Shown here piece after piece: positions 53,257 to 64,000 of a stretch of DNA of 64,000 bases. The notes below the pieces were generated by a model. The model searched no databases. It had not been told where the DNA came from and was given only the letters and a program-made list of their open reading frames with translations. Source of the DNA: Sipunculus nudus (taxonomy: Eukaryota; Annelida; Sipuncula; Golfingiida; Sipunculidae). Location: positions 16,258,988 through 16,322,987 of the forward strand of contig CM049320.1 of the NCBI GenBank assembly GCA_026874595.1, given 5' to 3'. Within the stretch, counting starts at the first letter, position 1. Each line of letters opens with the position of its first letter. A program made the translations under genes and the position numbers.

Positions 53257-56200
53257 TTAGCTCAGCTGACTGAAAGTCATCTGAGCTATAGAGATCACTC
53301 TTTGTCCGTCGTCTGTCTGTCCGTCTGTCCGTCCGTTAACCAGGAACAAATCGTAACCGCTGAACCTAGAACCTTGTAACTTGGGATTCTGAGAGGTCCA
53401 TGAAAAATCTCCTTGGAAACCAGAAAGTCTCTGTTACCCATATCCTTCGAGCTATGGGGCCCCAAAGTACCCCCCAGAAAAGTCAAAAATTTCATACAAA
53501 AACTTCAATATCTCATTAACTACTTGACTGATGGTCATGATTTTTGGCATACATATTGATCATGAGATGTTCAATCACTTCCTGCAGACTGGTGGCGCCA
53601 ACTGTATTTTTCGATTTTTTACAAATTTTTTTCTCTATTTTTGAGACCTTTAAAAATGTGAACATCTGTTAACAAGGCACAAATCGTAAAGCCTAGACCT
53701 AGAATCTTAATTCTTGATACACTGAGAGGTCCATGAAAAATCTCCTTGGAAACCAGAAATTAGGTCTCTGTTATCCATATCCTTCGAGCTATGGGGCCCC
53801 AAAGTACCCCCCAGAATAGTAAAAAATTTCATACAAAAACTTCAATATCTCAATAACTACAACACTGATGGTCATGATTTTTGGCATACATATTGATCAT
53901 GAGATGTTCCATAAGTTCCTGCAGACTGGTGGCGCCACCTGTGTTTTTCGATTTTTTTACAATTTTTTCCTCTATTTTTGAGACGTTTAAAGATGCTGTC
54001 ATCTGTTAACGTGGCACAAATCGTAACTGCTGGACCTAGAATCTTTATTCTCGACACACTGAGAAACCTATTAAAAGTCTCCGTGGAAACCATAAATTAG
54101 ATCTCTGTTACCCATATCCTTCGAGCTATGGGGCCCCAAAGTACCCCCCAGAAAAGTAAAAAATTTCATACAAAAACTTCAATATCTCATTAACTACTTG
54201 ACTGATGGTCATGATTTTTGGCATACATATTGATCATGAGATGTTCCATCACTTCCTGCAGACTGGTGGCGCCACCTGAATTTTTCGATTTTTTACGAAT
54301 TTAAAAATGTGAACAGCTGTTAACAGGGCACAAATCATAAAGACTGGCCCTAGAATCTTCATTCTTGACACTGAGAGGTCCATAAAAAGTCTGCATGGAA
54401 ACCTGAAATAAGGTCTCTGTTACCCATATCCTTTGAGCTATGGGGGGTTCCCAATAACCCCCCCAGAATAATGGAAAATTTGATAAAAACAAACTGCAAC
54501 ATCTCAATAACTACAACACTGATGGTCATGATTTTTGGCATACATATTGATCAAGAGGTGTTTCATCAGTACATGCAGACTGGTGGTGCCACCTGTATTT
54601 TTTCAAATTTTCACAATTTTTTTTTTGTCTATTTTCGAGACCTTTCAGGATGTAGTTATCTGTCAACAGGGTACAAATCGTAAGGACTGGACCTAGAATC
54701 TTCATTGTTGACACACAGGGAGACCCATGATAAGTCTCCATGGACACCTGAAATTAGGTCTCTGTTACCCATATCCTTTGAGCTATGGCACTCCAAAGTA
54801 CAACTCAGAATAATGGAAAATTTGATACAAAAGCTGAAGTATCTGAACAACTAATGCAGAGATCACCATAATTGTTTTCATGGATATTGATCATGGAGTG
54901 TTTCATCAGTTTCTGCAGACTGGTGGCACCACCTGTATTTGTTCGGGTTTTTTTACGAATTTTTTCTCTATTTTTGAGACCTTTAAAGTTATGAACATCT
55001 GTTAACAGGGCACAAATCATTAAAACTGGACCTAGAATCTTCATTCTTGACACACAGGGAGACCCATGAAAAGTCTCCATGGAAACCTGAAATAGGTCTC
55101 TGTTACCCATATTCTTTAAGCTGTATGGCTCCAAATTACCCCCCAGAATAATGGAAAATTTGATACAAAAACTGCAGTATCTCAATAACTACAACACTGA
55201 TGGTCATGATTTTCAGCATACATATTGATCATGACCTGTTCCATCAGTTTCTGCAGACTGGGTGCGCCACCTCTATTTTTTTCAAATTTTTACGATTTTT
55301 TTTCTCTTTTTTTGATACCTTTAAAGATGAGGTTATCTGTCAACAGGGTACAAATCGCAACAACTGGACCTAGAATCTTCATTCTTGTCATGCAAGAAGG
55401 CCCATGAAAAGTGCCTGTGGAAACTTAAAATTAGGTCTCTGTTACCCATATCCTTCAAGCTATATCCCTCAGAATAATGGACAATTTGATACAAAAGCTG
55501 AAGTATCTGAACAACTAATGGGGAGATCACCATGATTCTTTGCATGGATATTGATGTTTGTAAGTGTTTTTATTAGTTTCTGCAGACTGGTGGAGCCACC
55601 TGTATTTTTGTACCCGCCAAAACAAAGTTTTGTGGATACTATGTTTTTGACCGGGTTCCTCCGCCGTTGCCGCGTTCGTTTCCAGAGAGCTCCTCTGGGA
55701 CTTGATTTTATCAGCTTTCCAAGCTCATATCTCGGGAACCGTTTGACTGATCAGGAAATAAAATTTATACTAATGTAGCCCTTGGATAGCTCTATAACAT
55801 ACACAAAAAATGGTGGCGCCACCTGTAACCATGTTTGCACAGTGTCCATCTGTTCATCTGCCTTTGGTTAAAATCACTCATATCTCTGCAGTGAATTGAC
55901 TAAATCACCTGAAATTCGGCATGCGTATACATCCTGGATAGCTTTCTTGATTTTATGACAGGTGGCGCCACCTACATTCTCATTCACGCTGATGACATCC
56001 AAGCTCATATTTCGGGAACGTTTGACCGATCAGGCCAAAATTTTGCATGTATATAGATCTAACATAGCTCTTTATCATACGCTAAACTGGTGGCGCCACC
56101 TGCAACCATTTTTGCACAGCGTCTGTCTGTTTGTCTGCCGTGCAATAATGTCACTCATATCTCGGCAGTGGTTTGACATATCTGCCTAAAATTTTGCAGT

Positions 56201-57399
56201 TTTATACATCCTGGATAGCTTTCTTGATTTTATGACAGGTGGCACCACCTACATTAACGTTCACGCTGATGACATCCAAGCTCATATCTCGGGAACCGTT
56301 TGACCGATCGGGCCAAAATTTTGCATGTGTATAGATCTAACATAGCTCTTTATCATACACAAAACTGGTGGCACCACCTGCAACCATTTTTGCACAGCAT
56401 CTGTCTGTTTGTCTGCCGTGCAATAAAGTTACTCACATCTTGGCAGTGGTTTGACATATCTGCCTAAAATTTTGCAGTTTTATACATCCTGGATAGCTTT
56501 CTTGATTTTATGACAGGTGGCGCCACCTTTATTCTAGTTTATGCTGCAGACATCCAAGCTCATATCTCGGGAACCGTTTGAACGATTGGGCCAAAATTTA
56601 GCATGTGTATAGATCTCACATAGGTCTTTATCATACACAAAACTGGAGGGGCCACCTGCAACCGTTTTTGCACATTTTGCACAGCGTCTGTCTGTTGGTC
56701 TGCCGTGGCCTAAAATCACTCATTTCTCTGTAGTGGTTTGACATAACTGCCTAAAATTTTGCAGGTTTATACATCCTGGATAGCTTTCTTGATTTTATGA
56801 CAGGTGGCGCCACCTACATTCTAGTTAACGCTGCACACATCCAAGCTAATATCTCAGGAACCATTTGACTGATTGGGCCAAAATTGTGCTTGTGTTTAGA
56901 TCTCACATAGGTCTTTATCATACACAAAACTGCAACCATTTTTGCACAGCGTCTGTCTGTTTGTCTGCCGTGGGCTAAAATCACTCATATCCATGTAGTG
57001 GTTTGACTTTTCTGCCTAAAATTTTGCATATGTATACAACTTGGACAGCTTTCTGGATTTGTGGTAGGTTGCACAAACTACATACACATTTAGGCTGCAG
57101 ACATCCATGCTAATATGCAACATACCTCACTCTGTTTCCCCTTGCCACTCAATCCATGCCTCACTTCACTCTGATTTTGGCAGATACACGTAGTCACTTG
57201 TCGGCTACCCGTATTCTAGTTTTTAAAGTTTACACATTTTTTCTCTATTTTTCAGATATATAAATACAGACTAAATCTTGGCCTGTTGGTTAATCTGTTT
57301 GATGCTTCAGTTGAATGGGTATCTACCATTCTGATGATAAAATTTCCTTTTGTGAATCTCTTCCCAGTCAGCTGAGCGTCATGACCCATGGGTCACTTG
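53257..57399 (+). repeat. Family A element with tandem cores and a nested family B element
   Basis: The start is AGCTCAGCTGACTGAAAGTC after a T-run, 30 bp past the exon donor, followed by GTCTGTCTGTCCGTC. About seven core units of 320-340 bp follow at 53334-55550, with ACCTAGAATCTT, TGTTACCCATATCC and CAGACTGGTGGCGCCACC. Family B interrupts at 55608-57219. The tail at 57220-57399 ends GTCAGCTGAGC (57367-57377), the palindrome TGACCCATGGGTCA (57382-57395) and CTTG (57396-57399). Confidence 0.8.
55608..57219 (+). repeat. Family B element, complete copy, nested in family A
   Basis: It begins TACCCGCCAAAACAAAGTTT (a CCGCCAAAAC/GTTTTGTGG stem-loop). The core alternates two half units with a period of about 270-280 bp and GGTGGCGCCACC spacers. 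ATTTTGGCAGATA (57174-57186) is an imperfect inverted copy of the 5' end. A 3' hairpin and CTAG at 57216-57219 before TTTTT follow. The uninterrupted family A copy at 47900 reads CCTGTATTTTTATAAAGTTT, giving the empty site. Confidence 0.8.
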
Positions 57400-57775
57400 T
57401 TTTATTGGTTGGATACTTATAACCACTGGTGCCAGTAAGCCTGTGTTTCAATATTTCCACAATTCTGGTCCTCATCAGTAATCGGTATTTCATAAAAAAA
57501 TCACATATATCTTGTTCAGTATAAACATTTTTTTATAGAGGATATGTCCATGGGATATACTTGGCACTGTCTGTTGAATAATAAATATACTGAATGGGAA
57601 TTTTTCCAGATTCTCATGCTCCCAAACACACACATACACACACATGTAAAGTAGGTATCTTTAAATCATTATGGCTTATGATTAGTTGATATCTTGATAT
57701 CTTGTACCTAAATAGGGTATCTTTATATATCTTATGATATCTTTAAATAATGATATCTTATGATGTCTTTCACAG
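57400..57775 (+). other. PHC intron sequence upstream of the zinc-finger exon
   Basis: A short ACACAC tract lies near 57625-57645 and ATGATATCTT repeats near 57690-57765. It ends in acceptor GATGTCTTTCACAG. Confidence 0.5.
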
Positions 57776-58053
57776 TGGTTGTTAAAGAGCCCGCCCCTGT
57801 GCTGCTTAAATGTGAGTATTGCAATAAGCTGGCCAAAGCAGGAAGGTTCAGAGGATCAAAGCGTTTCTGTTCTACCGTGTGCGCCAAACGATACAATGTT
57901 AGCTGTACCAGACGCTTTGCGTTTTACAAGTCACATGGCATTCATCAGAGTAAACACATGAGAAAGAGGCCATGCCCATCAACTGACAGACGAGCATGGA
58001 AACGAGGGTCAGGTGGAAGGTTAGCAGGAGAACGCAGTCCAACCAGATACATG
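57776..58053 (+). CDS. PHC: PHC exon with FCS zinc finger (residues 689-781)
   Basis: The exon is 278 nt, phase 1 in, phase 0 out at ATACATG|GTATGT. It encodes the FCS-type zinc finger: KCEYC (C701, C704), RFRGSKRFCSTVCAKRYN (C720, C724) and the basic CTRRFAFYKSH. A strongly basic tail (HMRKRPCPSTDRRAWKRGSG) follows. In the family this finger binds RNA or DNA and helps PRC1 targeting. All four zinc ligands are present. Confidence 0.96.
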
Positions 58054-58775
58054 GTATGTAATTTTCATTACTCACTGGTATATATATATATATATTTAAA
58101 TAATCTTTTACCTTTCTAACATAAACAAAAAATGCAGGACATAAACAATACATATTTTACATGGATATAACAACAAGTTATAGTAGCTGATGCAATGCAC
58201 TCTATGGCTCAGTTGGTGGCATACTGTAGTCTGTAGGGGAAGAGGAAAATATATAGGAGATAAAAATACACATGGGATAAATCAAATTTTTAAATATATA
58301 TGCAAGAGCAAACTACTAGGCATGTAACCATGTGTGGCTAAATTACAGAAAAAAATAACAGAAAGCCCTTTTGTTTATGGTTGTTACTGTAAATATATTT
58401 AAATTGAAATGCTTTTGTTTTAAATAGCAAATAATATAAATGTTAAAATATAAATTTTGCCAGCCAAGTCTCGGCTATATTTCTTTAGGTTACAGATTAT
58501 TTCCTTCAAATAACTGTAGTGTACTCTTCAGATTTGTGAATATCTTTACACTAATGTTTGTTTCCCTTAGCTTATGATATGTGCCATCTCATTTAAGTCC
58601 TTGCAGGAGAATTCACAAAATTTGTTCAGCGTGATCAAAGTCCAAGGCTGGGAACCAGTTTTCTTTAATAATCGGAGTGGTTTGATGTACTAATGATAAA
58701 ATAATACTGGACTTAAGTGATATTCATGAAGAGGGTGAGCTTGCATGCTATTTAAACTGTTCACTTTTGCCAAGG
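58054..58775 (+). other. PHC intron sequence
   Basis: A short (AT)n tract lies at 58081-58096. No other feature was recognised before the minisatellite. Confidence 0.45.
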
Positions 58776-61700
58776 AAGTTAAGCTGAGCAAAGTAACCAG
58801 GATGATCCTAAAAGGAGGCTGAACGAAGCTTCCTTGGTAGTCCCTTAGGGAATTAAGTAAAGCTACCAGGGTGATCCAGAGAGGGACCTAAACAAAGCTG
58901 AGTAAAGTCACAAGGGTGATCCTCAAAGGGTTCTGAGCGAAGCTTCTTTGGTGATCCCTAGAGGGAATTGAGTAAATCTACCAGGGTGATCCCTAGAGGG
59001 AATTGAGTAAATCTACCAGGGTGATCCCTAGAGGGATATGAGAAAAGCTACCGGGGTGATCCAGAGAGGGACCTAAACAAAGCTGAGTAAAGTCACAAGG
59101 GTGATCCTCAAAGGGGTCTGAGCGAAGCTTCTTTGGTGATCCCTAGAGGGAATTGAGTAAATCTACCAGGGTGATCCCTAGAGGGAATTGAATTAAGCTA
59201 CCAGGGTGATCCCTAGAGGGATATGAGAAAAGCTACCAGGGTGATCCAGAGAGGGACCTAAACAAAGCTGAGTAAAGTCACAAGGGTGATCCTCAAAGGG
59301 GTCTGAGCGAAGCTTCTTTGGTGATCCCTAGAGGGAATTGAGTAAATCTACCAGGGTGATCCCTAGAGGGATATGAGAAAAGCTACCAGGGTGATCCCTA
59401 GAGGGACCTAAACAAAGCTGAGTAAAGTCACAAGGATGATCCTCAAAGGGGTCTGAGCGAAGCTTCTTTGGTGATCCCTAGAGGGAATTGAGTAAATCTA
59501 CCAGGGTGATCCCTAGAGGGAATTGAATTAAGCTATCAGGGTGATCCCTAGAGGGATATGAGAAAAGCTACCAGGGTGATCCAGAGAGGGACCTAAACAA
59601 AGCTGAGTAAAGTCACAAGGGTGATCCTCAAAGGGGTCTGAGCGAAGCTTCTTTAGTGATCCCTAGAGGGAATTGAGTAAATCTACCAGGGTGATCCCTA
59701 GAGGGATATGAGACAAGCTACCAGGGTGATCCAGAGAGGGACTTGAACAAAGCTGAGTAAAGTCACAAGGGTGATCCTCAAAGGGGTCTGAGCGAAGCTT
59801 CTTTAGTGATCCCTAGAGGGAATTGAGTAAATCTACCAGGGTGATCCCTAGAGGGAATTGAGTAAATCTACCAGGGTGATCCCTAGAGGGATATTAGAAA
59901 AGCTACCAGGGTGATCCAGAGAGGGACCTAAACAAAGGTGAGTAAAGTCACAAGGGTGATCCTCAAAGGGGTCTGAGCGAAGCTTCTTTGGTGATCCCTA
60001 GAGGGAATTGAGTGAATCTACCAGGGTGATCCCTAGAGGGATATGAGAAAAGCTACCAGGGTGATCCAGAGAGGGACCTAAACAAAGCTGAGTAAAGTCA
60101 CAAGGGTGATCCTCAAAGGGGTCTGAGCGAAGCTTCTTTAGTGATCCCTAGAGGGAATTGAATTAAGCTACCAGAGAGATCCCTAGAGGGAATTGAGTAA
60201 ATCTACCAGGGTGATCCCTAGAGGGATATGAGAAAAGCTACCAGGGTGATCCAGAGAGGGACCTAAACAAAGCTGAGTAAAGTCACAAGGGTGATCCTCA
60301 AAGGGGTCTGAGCGAAGCTTCTTTGGTGATCCCTAGAGGGAATTGAGTAAATCTACCAGGGTGATCCCAAGAGGGAATTGAGTAAATCCACCAGGGTGAT
60401 CCCTAGAGGGATATGAGACAAGCTACCAGGGTGATCCAGAGAGGGACCTAAACAAAGCTGAGTAAAGTCACAAGGGTGATCCTCAAAGGGGTCTGAGCGA
60501 AGCTTCTTTGGTGATCCCTAGAGGGAATTGAGTAAATCTACCAGGGTGATCCCTAGAGGGAATTGAATTAAGCTACCAGGGTGATCCCTAGAGGGATATG
60601 AGAAAAGCTACCAGGGTGATCCAGAGAGGGACCTAAACAAAGCTGAGTAAAGTCACAAGGGTGATCCTCAAAGGGGTCTGAGCGAAGCTTCTTTGGTGAT
60701 CCCTAGAGGGAATTGAGTAAATCTACCAAGGTGATCCCTAGAGGGAATTGAATTAAGCTACCAGGGTGATCCCTAGAGGGATATGAGAAAAGCTACCAGG
60801 GTGATCCAGAGAGGGACCTAAACAAAGCTGAGTAAAGTCACAAGGGTGATCCTCAAAGGGGTCTGAGCGAAGCTTCTTTGGTGATCCCTAGAGGGAATTG
60901 AGTAAATCTACCAGGGTGATCCCTAGAGGGAATTGAATTAAGCTACCAGGGTGATCCCTAGAGGGATATGAGACAAGCTACCAGGGTGATCCAGAGAGGG
61001 ACCTAAACAAAGCTGAGTAAAGTCACAAGGGTGATCCTCAAAGGGGTCTGAGCGAAGCTTCTTTGGTGATCCCTAGAGGGAATTGAGTAAATCTACCAGG
61101 GTGATCCCCAGAGGGAATTGAATTAAGCTACCAGGGTGATCCCTAGAGGGATATGAGAAAAGCTACCAGGGTGATCCAGAGAGGGACCTAAACAAAGCTG
61201 AGTAAAGTCACAAGGGTGATCCTCAAAGGGGTCTGAGCGAAGCTTCTTTGGTGATCCCTAGAGGGAATTGAGTAAATCTACCAGGGTGATCCCTAGAGGG
61301 AATTGAATTAAGCTACCAGGGTGATCCCTAGAGGGATATGAGAAAAGCTACCAGGGTGATCCAGAGAGGGACCTAAACAAAGCTGAGTAAAGTCACAAGG
61401 GTGATCCTCAAAGGGGTCTGAGCGAAGCTTCTTTGGTGATCCCTAGAGGGAATTGAGTAAATCTACCAGGGTGATCCCTAGAGGGAATTGAATTAAGCTA
61501 CCAGGGTGATCCCTAGAGGGATATGAGAAAAGCTACCAGGGTGATCCAGAGAGGGACCTAAACAAAGCTGAGTAAAGTCACAAGGGTGATCCTCAAAGGG
61601 GTCTGAGCGAAGCTTCTTTAGTGATCCCTAGAGGGAATTGAGTAAATCTACCAGGGTGATCCCTAGAGGGAATTGAGTAAATCTACCAGGGTGATCCCTA

Positions 61701-61800
61701 GAGGGATATGAGTAAATCTACCAGGGTGATCCCTGGAGGGATCTGAGTAAAGCTACCAAGGAGATCCAGAGAGGGACCTGAACAAAGCCAGTAAACGTTA
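58776..61800. repeat. 3-kb minisatellite with higher-order repeat structure
   Basis: The basic unit is 35 bp (GAGTAAATCTACCAGGGTGA plus TCCCTAGAGGGAATT); one variant unit is 45 bp with TCACAAGGGTGATCCTC. Units are arranged in super-repeats of about 185 bp (four 35-bp units plus the 45-bp unit), with some shorter copies of about 150 bp lacking one 35-bp unit. The marker TCACAAGGGTGATCCTC (or a one-base variant) recurs about 16 times. The ends are more diverged. No ORF crosses it. It lies entirely in one intron. Confidence 0.93.
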
Positions 61801-61866
61801 AAACAGTAAACAGTAAATGTTATACAGGTGCTTGTTTCATTTAATAATTATTTCTTTTTCATACAG

Positions 61867-62043
61867 CAACTGAGTGGTGTACAGACACCAGTCATTAATG
61901 AAGAGGAACAAAACAAGAGTTCTACATCAGACACGACTTCTACCAGCCAGGAAGAGAGCTCTGAACCGCAGTCACCGGCGCCACCTACACCAGAGGCTGA
62001 AACTACACAGGATGCACCAAGAGCTCCTCCGCAGGCTTGGACG
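61867..62043 (+). CDS. PHC: PHC exon (residues 782-840), symmetric phase 0-0
   Basis: The acceptor is TTTCATACAG; the exon is 177 nt with donor TGGACG|GTGTGT. It encodes an acidic Ser/Thr/Pro-rich linker (QLSGVQTPVINEEEQNK) and the first residues of the SAM domain (AWT). Skipping would keep the frame but remove the start of SAM. Confidence 0.9.
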
Positions 62044-62913
62044 GTGTGTAAACATGGTTTCCTTTTAACAAACAAGGACAGATACAAATTCTGTTGCAAA
62101 GTCAGTGTGAGCACTGGTCAGCAAGGCAATAGATTATGTTTTCTAATTAAAAATACACAGCACTTTGGAGAATATATCCAATCATGGCCAGACTTTATTA
62201 GGACCATTACTAAAATAGAATCAAACCCTCCCTGTTCTAACAGTTACAAATTCCTTCACAAGATGTTCCAATATTTTTTTTAATTCCTTTCAGAGTATTG
62301 TAAGGAAAAACATATTTACATGATTTTCAATTGTATAAACCTAAGTTAATTTCCTCCAGATTTCTTTGCACAGGTAAGTGTTTTTCGCTTTATTACCAAC
62401 ACAAGTCTACACAGCCCATTACAAGTTCAGATGATTTGGTAGGCTCAGTGTTCCTGAGGGTTTAAAAATTTGTGGTGTTAAGGGTAATTATTGCAAAAGT
62501 GAAACCCTCCTGAATAAGTCACCTTATTTGCATTTATGTATGTTATTCATGCAACCATACCTGTAGATTTGAAAGTTGAATGAAAAATTATTGACATTTT
62601 AAACAGTAACATATATGTTATGTTACCTGTAAATCAAAGATAGAGATATTATAAGTAATATCTGATCTTTCATATTATCTACTTTTGGGGGAAAAGAATT
62701 TCTACTTGATTTTTAGGGTCCTGGTCAGATTATAAAGATTTGTATAATGAATGTCATATTGGATATACTCTGTGAAGAGTATTGCATGGTAAGATTGTGA
62801 TGTAACCCACGTGAAACAATGAAAACTTTAAAATCACAAAGAATTAGAGGGGTAAATATGAAACCAACAAATACGATGAAGCCACATCTAAATGATGCGT
62901 GTTGTATTTTCAG
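62044..62913 (+). other. Last PHC intron
   Basis: AT-rich sequence with no repeat family recognised. It ends in acceptor GTTGTATTTTCAG. The open frame continuing from the previous exon to about 62283 is read-through. Confidence 0.5.
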
Positions 62914-63111
62914 GTACAAGATGTGGTTGACTTCATCCGGTCCATGCCGGATTGTGCTGCCTTTGCTGATAACTTCCGTCAGCAAGAGATTGACGGTCAG
63001 GCTCTGATGTTGCTGAAAGAGGACCACTTGATGTCTGCGATGAACATGAAGCTCGGGCCAGCTCTCAAAATATGCGAGAAAATACGCAAGATCAAGGGAG
63101 AGATACCGTAA
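62914..63111 (+). CDS. PHC: PHC last coding exon, SAM domain (residues 841-905)
   Basis: It encodes VQDVVDFIRSMPDC, QQEIDGQALMLLKEDHLM and NMKLGPALKICEKIRKIKG, a complete SAM domain of the polyhomeotic type, and stops at TAA 63109-63111. The conserved EIDGQALLLL and KLGPALKI segments form the head-to-tail polymer surfaces in known PHC SAM domains. Only three residues follow the last helix, as usual for this family. Confidence 0.97.
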   Translation, partial: VQDVVDFIRSMPDCAAFADNFRQQEIDGQALMLLKEDHLMSAMNMKLGPALKICEKIRKIKGEIP

Positions 63112-63715
63112 ATTATCTAAATGCTACAGTGGCCCCTCCGGGATCTATTGGTTGATGTGTTGTACAGTTTTTGTCCTGTGAAGTCTCCAGCGTTCATATA
63201 CAGATCAAGCTTCATTATTGTTTATCCATGTATATCTATTTTTTTTACTTTTTTGTATCGTTATGATGTTATAAATCAGCGTAGCAAATCAGTGCATGGG
63301 GTTTTACCTCGAACAATTTTTTTGCGGATAGATTATGTCATTATCATGTTTTCATAATTCTCACAATGCCATGATGCTAACTTGTGTTATGGAAACTTTT
63401 TTGTTATGGAAATTATTGTTACCTGGCACAAACAGTGGTGACAACGAAAAAGAATTCAATCACAAAATATGTACAATAATGATAGTTATGACTGTCTCAG
63501 AAGATATATTGTTGATCTTAATGTGTTTACCTTGAATGCTAGGGCTGTACTGATAACCATGTGTCTGAAAGTGTGAGAAACAGAGACAGAAATGCATTCA
63601 TGATATTTTATTATCCATGTAAAACTACGTCATACATTTAAAAAAATGTTTCTTACTGCAAAAAGAATGCAAGGTAATATTTCATTACTAATAAAGTACA
63701 AAGGAACATGAATGG
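63112..63715 (+). other. PHC 3' UTR
   Basis: This is non-coding AT-rich sequence after the stop codon. The first convincing poly(A) signal is AATAAA at 63690-63695, so cleavage is expected about 10-30 bp later. A longer 3' UTR using signals beyond the window is possible. Confidence 0.6.
63690..63695 (+). terminator. Poly(A) signal AATAAA of PHC
   Basis: Canonical hexamer 580 bp after the stop codon, in CTAATAAAGTA context. Confidence 0.55.
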
Positions 63716-64000
63716 GTTTCACAGAGAGGTACACATTCATCAGACAGTGTCGGTTGCCCATTTGTATTCACTATTTTAATTTAAATCTGTGTAAACCAAG
63801 TGTAAAGGCAATTGATCATTATCATCTGGAAGTATAATCTGATTACAGAAATTTTAGTTATGTAGGAAAAAAACAAGGGAAACTGGCTTGGAATCTGAAC
63901 TATACAGCACAGTAAAGTATCACATCATTACAAGTGTGGATTACATTGATATATAAGTTAATATTGGGACTTCATGATCGACACAGGACACGTTAGCCAG
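63716..64000. other. Downstream sequence, nothing recognised
   Basis: AT-rich, with no ORF or repeat identified before the window ends. Confidence 0.4.

Larger units (their letters stand above)
31338..63715 (+). other. PHC: Polyhomeotic (PHC/Ph) gene, ten coding exons, 905 aa
   Basis: Exons at 31338-31846, 35761-35873, 37141-37333, 39754-39954, 41387-41683, 46309-46907, 53042-53225, 57776-58053, 61867-62043 and 62914-63111 join at GT-AG sites and stay in frame at all nine junctions (phases 1,0,1,1,1,0,1,0,0). The product has a Gln/Pro/Thr-rich N-terminal part (1-600), homology domain I ending at 627 (ILTHVIEGFVIQEGPEPF), an FCS zinc finger (C701, C704, C720, C724) and a SAM domain (about 837-902). 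This is the architecture of polyhomeotic, a nuclear subunit of canonical Polycomb repressive complex 1. Homology domain I and the FCS finger serve binding to other PRC1 parts and nucleic acid, and SAM polymerises to compact chromatin. The length is within the range of vertebrate PHC1-3. A 5' non-coding exon is likely but unproven. Confidence 0.95.

Overview
The window is nuclear DNA from an animal, most likely a lophotrochozoan and probably a bivalve mollusc. Genes are split into short exons with GT-AG introns. The DNA is AT-rich. There is one polyhomeotic gene and a BEL/Pao retrotransposon. About half of the window is interspersed repeat, including elements built like the 'pearl'/CvA type elements known from bivalves. 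The host assignment is inference; the gene structures are read directly from the sequence.

Layout. 1-942 is the 3' part of a repeat element (family B). 1161-1591 is the last coding exon of a PAIP1-like translation factor, followed by its 3' UTR. 2820-8396 is a large minus-strand repeat (family A) with another element nested in it. 8960-11860 is a decayed Ty3/Gypsy-type retroelement. 12-18.8 kb has no convincing gene; it holds short MITE-like elements, a palindrome array and simple repeats. 18851-26591 is a complete-looking BEL/Pao LTR retrotransposon on the minus strand. Its two 1222-bp LTRs differ by only one base by eye, but its reading frame stops before the integrase core. 27.1-27.4 kb has promoter-like features and a good splice donor, and may be the start of the next gene.

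The main gene occupies 31338 to about 63.7 kb on the plus strand. It is a polyhomeotic (PHC/Ph) orthologue of Polycomb repressive complex 1, with ten coding exons that splice in frame to 905 residues. The protein has a Gln/Pro-rich N-terminal half, homology domain I, an FCS zinc finger and a C-terminal SAM domain. All nine junctions keep the frame, which strongly supports the model. The introns carry hAT-type MITEs with 8-bp target duplications, tRNA-like SINE relics, and a 3-kb minisatellite with higher-order structure. They also carry a TA-flanked inverted-repeat element and many copies of three element families (A, B, C).

The most interesting structure is these three families. Each has a 5' terminal stem-loop, often a CCGT-type microsatellite, tandem core units, an inverted copy of its own 5' end just before the 3' end, a 3' hairpin, and a CTAG or CTTG terminus at a T-run. 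This is the plan of Helentron-associated non-autonomous elements (HINE/DINE-1 type). They are nested in one another: A inside C, and B inside A. One nested A+B composite occurs at two places, which suggests that it moved as a unit.
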